A model generated the notes under the pieces. That model was not told the DNA's origin. It saw only the letters and a list, made by a program, of their open reading frames with translations, and did not search any database. Positions 1-8,947 of a DNA stretch of 18,821 bases are shown here, in pieces. The translations under genes and the position numbers were made by a program. Each line of letters begins with the position of its first letter. Positions within the stretch are counted from its first letter, which is position 1. The DNA is from Euperipatoides rowelli (taxonomy: Eukaryota; Onychophora; Udeonychophora; Euonychophora; Peripatopsidae): assembly GCA_003024985.2 (NCBI GenBank), contig PXIH01S0000100.1; one strand, given 5' to 3'.

Positions 1-901
1 CATGTAAAAATATTTATCTTAACTTTAACTATTTTGCCACACGAACGAATCTTGCTTAAGTGCGCGGCATTCCCCCCACTTCCCCTACTATACAGTACCG
101 GTACTTATGGAAATTACATGTTTGTAAATTTATTATATCAAATATGAAACCTTTTTACTGTATAAAAAACTAAAGCTTTTAAATTCTTTAAATAATAAAT
201 TGAAAATTGAAACCTTTATATTAACAATTTATGTGAAACTATAAAATCTAGATGCAGATGACAAACAAATTAATAATATTGAAGATGTTAAAATGCTACA
301 GGAAGACTTAAACTTTCAGACTTAATTATTTAAATCACTCAAAACAAGATTATAATCTGTTAATTTATTCAACCTTTATCTATTATTTTTTTTATTGCCT
401 TTGTCATAAGTTCCCTGTTTTAGTTCTCATTCAAAATACACAGATTCTTTAAATTTTCACACTTTCATTCATGAATCATATGTTGACTATTTATTAGTGC
501 TAAAGAAATGAGGTAATATCCTTTTTAATTGGTTGACACACTCATAGATTTCTACATAAACATAATTGTTAAAAAGAGAGAAGGGAATAGTAATAAAAAA
601 ATATTTTAAAAACAAAATGGAATCTATAGTCTATTAAAAGAAAATTTAAACGAAGGAATAACATTTTTCAAGATGCAAAAAATAATTAAAAAATTTGTTT
701 CTTGAATACATGAATAATTGTAAAGAAAAATTATATGAAACCATATAATGAATGTAGGCCAATATCATAAACTATTTATTGGGATATATTTATTGGATGG
801 GAAAGGATACATAATAAAATTGGATAAATTAGGGGTGGCTGGAACGGATTTACATTTTTTTTGTGGCTCTAGGCTTTAAATAAATATGAAGCCCTATCTT
901 T
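1..901. other. AT-rich non-coding sequence, no gene seen
   Basis: This stretch is AT-rich with frequent stops in all frames. A 12-bp perfect palindrome, AGTACCGGTACT, lies at 94-105. A short acidic frame at 245-325 (+) ends at a TAA and follows an AG that could be a splice acceptor, but it has only 26 codons, a length expected often by chance. No repeat, RNA gene or convincing coding sequence was recognised. Confidence 0.6.
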
Positions 902-1067
902 ATAATAAAATAGTTGAAATGTCTATATATTGGTAAGGAATACTAAGGATTGATATTCCTCCTCAACTACTCATCTTAAAGCAATGATGTTTGGTTTACT
1001 TGAAAGCCCTGCTAAAGCAGAACTGACTGGATGCATTTTTGAAAATTTAGGATAAAGGGAGATCTGA
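902..1067 (+). repeat. Diverged direct duplication, copy 1
   Basis: This copy matches 1192-1380 in the same order and orientation. Shared landmarks are AATGTCTATAT, ATTCCTCCTCAAC or ACTCCTCCTCAACC, ACTCAT, the hairpin-like CCTGCTAAAGCAG (1008-1020) and TTTTTGAAAATTTAGGAT. The offset at the CCTGCTAAAGCAG block is 276 bp. The upstream TTGTGGC and poly-T stretch (about 860-870) also recurs before copy 2, so the duplicated unit probably begins near 850. It could be a segmental duplication or two copies of an unrecognised interspersed repeat. Confidence 0.75.
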
Positions 1068-1191
1068 AGTTTGCTAGCTATTTATATAGATAACTATGGA
1101 ACTCCAGTTATTCCAAAAACAGGATGAGATATAGTACATTTTTAAAGCTTATTTGTGGCCACTGGGTGTCTTTTTTTTTTACTAGTCCATA

Positions 1192-1380
1192 TATAATAGA
1201 GTAAAAATGTCTATATTGGCAAGGTTTGTTACTCCTCCTCAACCACTCATTCTAGCATAATAATGTGTGATTTATTTAAAAGTCCTGCTAAAGCAGATCT
1301 GACATGTTATTTTGGGATAACAATTGCATTCCCTTCCCTGGGATAAATTTTTGAAAATTTAGGATGAAAGAAACTCCAAA
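1192..1380 (+). repeat. Diverged direct duplication, copy 2, with about 35-40 bp extra
   Basis: This is the second copy of the 902-1067 repeat. Between the AGCAGATCTGAC block and the TTTTTGAAAATTTAGGAT block it carries extra sequence (about 1302-1347) that contains GGGATAA twice. The copy ends about 50 bp before the minisatellite array starts. No open frame or transposon end was recognised in it. Confidence 0.75.
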
Positions 1381-1428
1381 TCTTTTATCAGCACTAAAAA
1401 GTAGAAAATAAATTCCACATTCCATCAC

Positions 1429-2720
1429 AAATTGTATCAGCTTGAATGTGCAAAATAAAAGAGGTGGCAACACAAATAGTATCAGATTGAATGTGCAAAA
1501 TTAAAGAGGTGACACACAAAGTATCAAATTGAGTGTGCAAAATAAGAGGTGGCAATACAAATCGTATCAGTGAATTGTGCAAAATAGGCAGCAACACAAA
1601 ATTGTGTCTAATTCAATGTGCAAAATAAAAGAAGTGGCAACACAAATTGTATCAAGAGTGTGCAAAATAAAAAGATAGCAACACAAACTGTATCAATCAG
1701 ATTGAATGTGCAAAATAAAAGAGGTGGCAACACAAATTGTTTCAATCTGTTTAAATGTACAAAATAAGATGTGAAACACAAATTTTATCAGATTGAATGT
1801 GCATAATAAAAGGTGGCAACACAAATTGTTTCAACCCTGCTTGAATGTGCAAAATATGAGGTTCAACACAAAATTTATCAGATTGAATGTGTAAAATAAA
1901 AGGTGGTTACATAATTTGCATCACAGATCGAATATACCTAATGAAAGAAGTGGCAACACAAATTATCAGATTTAATGTGCAAAATAAAAGATGACAACAC
2001 AAATTGTAACAATCAGATTGAATGTGCAAAATAAGAGGTGGCAACACAAATTGTATCAGTCATATTGAGTGTAAAATAAAAGAGGTGGCAACACAGATGA
2101 TCAATTGGAATGTGCAAAATAAGTGATTCAACACAAATTGTATTAAATTGAATGTTCAAAATAAGAGGTGGCAACACAAATTGTATCAATCAAAATTAAT
2201 TTGCAAATTAAAGAGCTGGCAACACAAATGATCAGATTAAATGGAAAAAATGAAAGCAGTGGCAACACAAATTGTAACAATCAGACTGAATATGCAAAAT
2301 AAGAGGTGGCAACACAAATTGTATAAATCAGTTTGAATGTGCAAAATAAAAGGTGCAACACAAATTGTATCAGATTGATATGCAAAATAAAAGAGGTGGC
2401 AACACAAATGATCAGATTGAATGTGCAAAATAAAAGGGGAACACAAATTATATCAATCAGATTGAATGTGCAAAGTAAAAGAGGTGGCAACACAGAATGT
2501 ATCAGATTGAATTTCAAAAATAAGAAGTGGCAACACAAACTGTATCAATCAGATTGAATGTGCAAAAATATGTGGCGAAACAAATTGTATCAACCAGATT
2601 GAATGTCTAAAATAAAAAAAATGGCAACACAAATTGCATCAATCAGATGGAATATGAAAAATAAAAGAGGTGGCAACACAAATGATCAGACTGAATGTAT
2701 AAAATAAAAGCAATGGTAAT
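1429..2720 (+). repeat. Minisatellite array 1: about 29 units of 40-49 bp
   Basis: The landmark CACAAA (variants TACAAA, CACAGA, AAACAAA) recurs about 29 times at 35-50 bp spacing. A typical long unit reads CACAAATTGTATCAATCAG, then ATTGAATGTGCAAAATAAAA, then GAGGTGGCAA. Short units lack part of the GTATCAATCAG stretch and read CACAAATGATCAG. Units diverge by substitutions and small indels, so the array looks old. The unit length is not a fixed multiple of three and frames are repeatedly broken. The short open frames on both strands here (minus strand about 1394-1597, 2237-2446, 2281-2538; plus strand 2333-2557) are repeat translations, not genes. There is no transposon end at either border. 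Confidence 0.95.
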
Positions 2721-3204
2721 ATTTAGATTTTGCAAACACAATCTATTAGAATTTCTTTTGTAAAATGTATATATATTTTTTTCTTTTTTTCTTTAAAGTT
2801 CAGTTATAATATTGGAAAACTTGTTTTATTTTTTTTTTTAATTTTTATTTTCTAAATTCCTCTATTTTTTTCTTTCTTCAAGACATTAACGAATTGTATA
2901 TTGGAAATGGTTGGTAGGTCATCTGTAGAAAATTATTTAAAAAAAAGATTTCAGTTAAAGCTTCTTAAAATGTCTATAAAATGTTTATGATTATGTAAAA
3001 TAAATTGACTTTTAAATTTAGCTTATGATGTCTTTTTAATATGTATTTAAAAGTCAAAACAACGAAGATTATTTTTAATCGTTTATTTAAAATAAATGCA
3101 GAGTATTTTATTAATGTAAAGAGGTATTGCACCTCATTAATATACTGTACTTTAATTTAGCTCTTTTCATTGATACATTTTTTATTAGTCTTGATAGCGA
3201 TTCT
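2721..3204. other. AT-rich spacer, no gene seen
   Basis: The sequence is T-rich at 2755-2880, ending in a long pyrimidine tract and AG at 2881-2882 that resembles a splice acceptor. The open frame after it (2883-2990) is short and has no family resemblance. The rest is AT-rich with no recognisable repeat. Confidence 0.5.
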
Positions 3205-3386
3205 GCGCAGCTCGAATAAGCGAGCCTATATCAACTCTTTTTCCTTTTATATTGCAATTTATTTTGTTGTATTGTGCATAGTTTTCATTTTTTTTACTTT
3301 TGCAATTTTTGTATTATTGAATTTTAAATTTGGGTACTAAGTCATTTTTGACTTCCACCCTGAATTGTTAAATAAATAAATAAATG
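3205..3386 (+). mobile_element. Possible 3' end of a LINE-type retrotransposon
   Basis: A T-rich stretch contains a 5-bp hairpin (GCTCG/CGAGC, 3210-3225) and a 6-bp hairpin with a TTTT loop (AAGTCA/TGACTT, 3339-3354). About 15 bp further on it ends in a short TAAA-type tandem repeat at about 3368-3385. A stem-loop followed by a short 3' microsatellite is common at LINE 3' ends. No reverse transcriptase sequence and no target duplication were seen. It may equally be a simple repeat in AT-rich DNA. Confidence 0.3.
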
Positions 3387-3522
3387 TAGATCAGATCATC
3401 ATAAGGCATAAGTAAAAAAGGTAGATAGGCTTTGTATTTACTTAGAAAAAAGTTTTATGGCCTTTCTTTGCAAAATATTTACTAGCGTCTGGATCACAGA
3501 CTTCACCTACACTTTTACCCAA

Positions 3523-3581
3523 AACAGCCAATCAGAGGTCGGCTTGCATTTTATCTACAAGTCGAACTCTGATTGGCTGTT
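3523..3581. repeat. 24-bp-stem hairpin inside element A
   Basis: AACAGCCAATCAGAG (3523-3537) and its continuation to 3546 pair with 3558-3581 at 22 of 24 positions, leaving an 11-nt loop. Each arm carries CCAAT/ATTGG. The matching place in element B (about 9603-9630) keeps only one recognisable arm, so the hairpin has decayed there or was gained in A. Confidence 0.85.
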
Positions 3582-3861
3582 CTTTTATTGATTAGCCTTC
3601 TTATTATTTGTAATATGCTATAACCTAATACTTACACNCCAAATGTAACGGATATTTATTTATTATTATTATAATTGATTTTCAAAGAATTTTCCTAAAA
3701 AAAAATATTCTCCAGAAAAAAAAATTAAATAAAAAAATATTTACAATTCAATTTTTTAAATAATTGTCTTTAGCTTCTCCCCCTTAAAACAACATTGTCC
3801 CCTGTATCAGCACCAGGGTGCAGACTGTATACGCCAATACAACAAAATAAATTGTATTTTG

Positions 3862-3869
3862 TGACGTCA
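3862..3869. promoter_or_regulatory. CRE-type TGACGTCA palindrome
   Basis: This is an exact 8-bp match to the full cAMP-response-element consensus bound by CREB/ATF bZIP proteins in animals. It lies inside transposon A with no recognised promoter or gene beside it, so its use is unknown. One exact 8-mer in 18.8 kb can occur by chance. Confidence 0.3.
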
Positions 3870-4417
3870 TTGTCAGATACAAATTAGAGCTTGCTATACT
3901 TAACTATAGAATATTTGCTATCTTTGTCAGCTTAAGGCTGGAAATCCTGTTGAATAATATTGTTTAAATGCTTGTAAAAAATCATAATCAAATTCATCCT
4001 TTGTGCTAGTTATGGTCCAATTTTTTTTTTAAAAAATAAATCAAAATGACCTTTAATACAAGTAGAAAGTTTCGTCATCAAATTAATCTCGAACCCACCA
4101 AAAAATGTGAAATCTTCTTTTTGTAATTCTCAGACGGAGGATAGGAATATGCTTAATTTTATCTTTTAACTTTTTTTTTTCTGCATTTTAATTTTTTTTT
4201 CCCAGTGGAATTTTTTTTTTTAGTAATTTTCTTTGTAAATTAATAATAAAAAAATTAACCTTTAAAGTTGGAGTTAGGGTTAGGTTACAGTTAAGATTAG
4301 AGATGCATTAATTTGCTATTATATTAATTTTGGACATAGGGTCAGAGTACGGTTAAGGATTAGAGATCCTTTAATTAGCTGAAGCGTAATATGAAGTCTG
4401 AGATCCAGACGCTAGTG

Positions 4418-4657
4418 AAAAATTTCGAATCACAGCATGCCAATTGTTACTTTCATGATTCACATACAAATTGCATAGCTAGGCTTCTTAAGTTTCTCTG
4501 TAGCATAAAGATCATTGGCTTATCAGAATGTACAATATGTGATCCGTGATCTTTTAAATAAGTTTAGCCAAGCTGGTAATCTAGTTATTAAGCCACAAAT
4601 GTTCTTTTGATAGGCTTAAACTATGAACTGTTGCAATAATGGGTAAAACTTGCAGGC
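4418..4657. other. AT-rich spacer, nothing recognised
   Basis: This is unstructured sequence between element A and element E1. It has no open frame, repeat or RNA gene that I could recognise. Confidence 0.5.
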
Positions 4658-4792
4658 CTGTGGTGTAACTAACAGGCCTGTAGGGCCTGCCATGCTGTGG
4701 GGCCCACAGACTCAAGTGGCCCATACCTAAAAATAGATGTTTAATTAATCAGGTTGGCCCAGTACAATGTACTCCCGGCATCACCACCCCTG
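4658..4792 (+). mobile_element. Element E1: about 135-bp hAT-like MITE
   Basis: The left end CTGTGGTGTAACTAACAGG resembles a common hAT-type terminus with the core GTGGTGTAACTA. The right end, in inverse, reads CAGGGGTGGTGATG. Positions 4665-4721 match the reverse complement of 5859-5916 in element E2 closely, including ACAGGCCTG, the CCATGCTG block, GGCCCAC or GACCCAC, and CTCAAG. The length is within a few bases of E2's. The flanks TGCAGGCC and TGCGAGTC agree at 5 of 8, which is weak. It is GC-rich compared with its surroundings. Confidence 0.65.
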
Positions 4793-5787
4793 TGCGAGTC
4801 CTATAGTGAAGTTAAAGGGAGAACCCTGATGGGAGGTGGAGCTAGAGGGTGAAGCATCTCAAATTATTTGATAATTTTTTTGTGGGTTTGGTGCACCCTT
4901 GGTAGAAAATTGTGAATTTGTCTATCAGGCTGATCGTGAGGCAATATCAGGAGTCAACATGACTGACATTATACCCTCCGACCTCTGAGTTTAGCTCTCG
5001 TTAGAACAAAAAAAAAATCAGTGGATTTCTAAAGAAAGGATTTTTTATGAGAAGTTCTAGTAGTTCTATGAATCGGAGAATAAAAAAGAAAACTACAAGT
5101 CCAATGAAGTAACTTGCTATTTAAAATTGTTTTTAAAAAATAGCCCAAGTCTTCGAAGAGGTCTTATTCCTTTATTTACAACTATATTACATAATTTTTC
5201 AATTTTTACTACAAACTAAATTACTTCTTTCTTCTGTATATTTGTCAATTAAATCTTAATTAAAACGTGGTTCATCTGAAAGTTGCCATTTCCCACCTGC
5301 AGATAGCGCTCCAGTCATAGCTTCTCTCAGAACATTACTTTGAGTCATTCAGTATCTACAAATAAAAACACAGACAATGACCTCAGAAGTACTACCCCCC
5401 CCCCACCCACAAGGATAGAACAATCTCCAAAGAGTATGTTTGATGGAGGTAGATGGACATGATCATTATGTCATGACCATCACTCCTTGACAAACTTACT
5501 ATTTCAATTTATAATTTTATTTAAATTTTATGTTACCTTTTTTTTACAATTGTCTTTCTTATAAGAATGATATTTACAAAAAGTTTATTATTTTTTTAAT
5601 TTCTTTATTTATTGTATTTAATCTACAAGAAACTTGCCACCATCTGTGCCTAGAAGGAGAAAGTTATATACAAATTTTTATTATTAATCATATAATATTT
5701 AAGGGAGGGGAGCAATCCCTTTCTCGTTAAGCATGGGGGAACACACACACTCCCTTCTAATTGTATCCTTGTAACCAGTGCCACATT
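4793..5787. other. Mostly non-coding; two doubtful exon-like frames
   Basis: A plus-strand frame is open from 4875 to a TGA at 4985-4987, is richer in GC than its flanks, and is followed by A10 and an AATAAA at 5079-5084. A minus-strand ATG frame of 30 codons (5348 to 5256) follows a good acceptor-like tract ending in AG (5357-5356). It is followed by AATAAA (complement of 5171-5176). Frames this short are common by chance and neither matches a family I know. A C10 run lies at 5395-5404 and an imperfect 25-bp hairpin at 5438-5495. The plus-strand frame at 5530-5730 is low-complexity and not convincing. Confidence 0.35.
5438..5495. repeat. Imperfect 25-bp hairpin, pre-miRNA-like in shape
   Basis: Arms 5438-5462 and 5471-5495 pair imperfectly around an 8-nt loop. 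Paired blocks are GTTTG, GGAG, GATGG and CATGA, separated by small mismatches and bulges. The size and bulges recall a short miRNA precursor, but 25 bp is short for one. It may equally be the remnant of a foldback element. Confidence 0.35.
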
Positions 5788-5920
5788 AGTGGTGTAACTA
5801 AAAATGCATGGGGCCCCCTACAAAAAATATACCAACCTTGTTACCTATTATTCAGATTGGGCCCCTTGAGACGTGGGTCCCCCAGCATGGCTGGCCCTGC
5901 AGGCCTGTTAGATAACACTG
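5788..5920 (-). mobile_element. Element E2: 133-bp hAT-like MITE with target duplication
   Basis: The left end AGTGGTGTAACTAAAAATGC and the right end, read in inverse as CAGTGTTATCTAACAGG, are diverged inverted termini. The flanks share GCCACAT exactly (5780-5786 and 5921-5927), consistent with an 8-bp hAT-type target duplication with one change. Internally it holds GC-rich blocks (GGGGCCCCCT, GGGCCCC, CCATGCTG in inverse). It is an inverted relative of E1. The 65-codon open frame at 5761-5958 runs straight through both termini and is not a gene. Confidence 0.8.
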
Positions 5921-5984
5921 GCCACATGAGTAAAACCTCCAATGTCATATTGCGTTAATAACTTTCATAATCAGTTAATTCTTC

Positions 5985-8340
5985 AATATAATATTGTAAT
6001 GATTCAGATATTTTCATTTTTATGAACTAGTTCATAAATTCCCTCACCAAAATGAGTTGTTCATGATGATTGCTTCATAATGAACTATTCTTAGTTTCAC
6101 ATGAAGTTAATATCTTCAGAGATTCAAAATTATTTTAAATTCTTACAGTAAAAGCTAGCTTTACACATATCTTAATGACAGTGTGAACTATTTGTTCAAG
6201 GGGTATAATTATGAGTCATTCAGAGATATGATTAATTTACAGTGAGTAAATCATGAGTTGTTCATTCATAATTTGCTTATGTGAGTGAATCATGAGTCAG
6301 AAACATGATTAATTTAAGAGAATTAATCATGAGTTATTCAGTCATTATTCATTCACAGTGAGTACAGCCCGATTCATTGTCATGATTATTTTACAGTGAG
6401 TAAATAATGAGTCATTCAGAGTCAAGATTTGTTCACAGTGAGTTATTAATGAGTATTCAAATTCATTTGTTCACACTGAGAGAATAATGAGTCCATTAGT
6501 GATGATTCATTTGAAAAAGTGAATGAGTCAGTTACGATTCATTCATAAGTGAATAAGTCAGTCATGATTTATTCACAGTAAAAGAATAACGAGTCATTTC
6601 ATCATGATTCAATCACACTGAGTGAACAACGAAACAGACATTTGTCATTCAGAGTCATGATTAATTCACAGTGGGGGATAATGAGTCACTCAGTCATGAT
6701 TAGTTCACAGTGAGTGAATAATAAATAATTCAAAGTCATTTTCTAACATTGAAAGAATAATGAGTCCATCGGTCATGATTCATTCATAAGTGAATGAGTC
6801 AGACAGTCATGGTTTATTCAAAGTGAAAGAATAATGAGTCATTTAATCATATTCATTCACACTGAGTGAATAATGAATAGTCATGAGTCATTCACAGTGA
6901 ATGAATGAGTCATTAGTCATGATTTATTCATAGTGAGTGAACAATGCTTCATTCTAAGTCAAGATTCATTCACAGAGAGGAATAATGAGTCATTAAGTCA
7001 TGATTTGTTCACAGTGAGTGAATAATGAGTCATTCAAATTCATTTGTTTACACTGACAGAATCATGAATCCATCAGTCATGATTATTTGTAATAAGTGAA
7101 TGAGTCAGTCAGTGATGATTCATTCATAAGTGAATGAGTTAGTCTTGATTTCTTCAAAGTGAAAGTATAATGAGTCATTAGTCATGATTCATTCACACTG
7201 AGTGAATAATGAATCAATTGAGTAATTCACAGTGAGTGAATGAGTAATTCAGTCATATTCATTCATAGTGATTAAACAATGAGTCATTCACAGTCATGAT
7301 TCATTCACAGTGAGGGACAATGAGTCATTCAGTCATGATTTGTTCACAGTGAGTGGAAAAGGAGTCATTCAAAGTCAGTTGCTTACACTGAGAGAATAAT
7401 GAGTCCATCAGTCATGATTCATTCGTAATAAGTGGAAGAGTCAGTCAGTCATGATTCATTCATAAGTGAATGAGTAAGTCAGTCATGATTCATTCTCAGT
7501 GAAAGAATGAGTCATTTAGTCATGATTCATTTATACTAAGTGAATAATGAATTAGTCAAGAGTCATTCACAGTGAGTGAATGAGTCATTTAGTCATTATT
7601 CATTCAATGTGAATGAACAATGATTCATTCAGTCATGATTTGTTCACAGTGAGTGGAAAAGGAGTCATTCAAAGTCAGTTGCTTACACTGAGAGAATAAT
7701 GAGTCCATTAGTCATGATTCATTCATAATAAGTGAATGAGTCAGTCAGTCATGATTCATTCATAAGTGAATGAGTAAGTCAGTCGTGATTCATTCTCAGT
7801 GAAAGAATGAGTCATTTAGTCATGATTCATTTACACTAAGTGAATAATGAATTAGTCAAGAGTCATTCACAGTGAGTGATTGAGTCATTCAGTCATTATT
7901 CATTCAATGTGAATGAACAATGAGTCATTCAGTCATGATTTGTTCACAGGGAGTGGAAAATGAGTCATTCAAAGTCAGTTGCTTACACTGAGAATAATAA
8001 GTCCATCAGTCATGATTCATTTGAGTCAGTCAGTCATGATTCATTCATAAGTGAATGAGTAAGTCAGTCATGGTTCATTCTCAGTGAAAGAATGAGTCAT
8101 TTAGTCTTGATTCATTTACACTGTGAATAATGAATTAGTCAAGAGTCATTCACAGTGAGTGAATGAGTCATTCAGTCATTATTCATTCAATGTGAATGAA
8201 CAATGAGTCATTCAGTCATGATTTATTCACAGTGAGAAATAATGATTCATTTAGTCATGATTCGTTTACAGTGAATGAGTAATGAGTCATTCAGAGTCAT
8301 GATGCATTCACAGAGAGTGAATAATTAGTCATTCTTCTTT
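5985..8340 (+). repeat. Minisatellite array 2: about 60 quasi-palindromic monomers near 38 bp, rich in TGAGTCA
   Basis: Monomers combine AGTGAGTGAATAATGAGTCA, TTCAGTCATGATTCATTCAC and variants. Because GTGAATGAGTCA is nearly the inverse of TGATTCATTCAC, each monomer is close to self-complementary and the array can fold into many hairpins on either strand. By eye count about 30 exact TGAGTCA heptamers occur, with many one-base variants. The left edge (5985-6240) is strongly degenerate, while the right third is the most uniform, so expansion was probably most recent there. No coding frame persists. Confidence 0.95.
7321..8203 (+). repeat. 300-bp higher-order repeat within array 2, three copies
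   Basis: Copies are 7321-7620, 7621-7920 and 7921-8203. The first two differ at only about nine of 300 positions by direct comparison. The third is about 17 bp shorter through deletions near 7993 and 8020. Each copy holds a diagnostic AAAGTCAGTTGCTTACACTG followed by AGTCCAT. Older diverged versions of the same unit are marked by AGTCCAT or AATCCAT at about 6491, 6764 and 7067, spaced roughly 270-335 bp. Each higher-order unit contains seven or eight monomers. Confidence 0.9.
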
Positions 8341-8345
8341 TCAAT

Positions 8346-8529
8346 TGATTATTTTTTAATATACCATGTAATTGTTTTTTGTTTTTAAATAAATTTCTCA
8401 CATGAAATACCTTCTATCTTACAATATTAGTTCTTTTATATATATTACATTATTTCTTTCTTCCTCGTACATTCGGCATTACATTGTCTTTTAGCAAAAA
8501 AAAAACGGTGAAAAAACTATATTTGTTAA
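8346..8529. other. AT-rich spacer
   Basis: This AT-rich sequence follows the array with no repeat or gene seen. On the minus strand, downstream of the tRNA-like sequence, it holds a run of six T (complement of about 8513-8518) that could act as a Pol III stop. Confidence 0.4.
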
Positions 8530-8625
8530 TGTCTAAGAGGTTTTTCCCAGATTCGAACCGGCAACCAATGGTACGCCGGAGTGTTGAGTCAGCTATCAAG
8601 ACTGTTGGACCAGCCTCGCAAGGTA
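8530..8625 (-). tRNA. tRNA-like sequence (tRNA pseudogene or SINE head)
   Basis: On the minus strand GCCGGTTCGAATCTGG (complement of about 8546-8561) matches a T arm. Its loop is TTCGAAT, 4 of 5 stem pairs form, and it gives an almost exact Pol III B box. About 35 bp upstream, TAGCTGACTCAACA partly matches an A box. I could not form a proper anticodon stem with a T before the anticodon, nor a 7-bp acceptor stem, so a working tRNA is unlikely. A tRNA-derived SINE fragment fits better. The 72-codon minus-strand frame across it translates the T arm and is not a gene. Confidence 0.5.
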
Positions 8626-8947
8626 CTGTGTAATATTTTTTTTTTTTTTTGTAATAAAAATATCGCAATCTTTTTTAGTTTTTGATTCCGATTCTTTTTT
8701 TTTTACCTTTAGTCACAAAATAGAAACTGAACGTTCACAGTCTTGATTATTCAAATGAATGAATCTAGCTTGAGCATTATTTGCTTTATGTATTTTTGAT
8801 TTTTGCCACAGGGGCTCTGTGCATCAGTCTTCAATTTATTTCATAAAAGTGCATCGCTTCCATCTTTTTGAATATTAATTCGCTTTCATGCCCTTATTTT
8901 TTTAAGTTTAGTTAATCTTTATAACCTTTCTTTAGACCTTATTTACG

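Larger units (their letters stand above)
3480..4417. mobile_element. Element A: 938-bp inverted-repeat DNA element, hAT-like
   Basis: The left end ACTAGCGTCTGGATCACAGA (3481-3500) is matched in inverse by the right end, which reads CAGACGCTAGTG at 4406-4417. About 24 of 26 terminal bases pair. The flanks AAAATATT (3472-3479) and AAAAATTT (4418-4425) agree at 6 of 8 positions, weak evidence for an 8-bp target duplication because both are A/T only. Inside are a 24-bp-stem hairpin (3523-3581), a perfect CRE-type TGACGTCA (3862-3869) and a tandem pair of GTTAGGG-like blocks (about 4268-4370). No transposase was seen. Element B (9560-9784) is a shorter relative lacking roughly 650 bp of the middle. 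One N lies at 3638. Confidence 0.8.

Noticed and set aside
1394-2557. Repetitive peptides on both strands in array 1 (for example FILHIQSDTICVATS)
   Set aside because: The units vary between about 40 and 49 bp, so the frame is not kept, and frames are open on both strands. They are translations of a tandem repeat.
1429-2720. CRISPR array
   Set aside because: The whole unit repeats with drift. There are no unique spacers between constant repeats, and the DNA is clearly eukaryotic in character.
4268-4300. Telomere repeat (GTTAGGGTTAGG)
   Set aside because: Only about two units are present, inside transposon A, and the same degenerate motif recurs in elements B, C and D.
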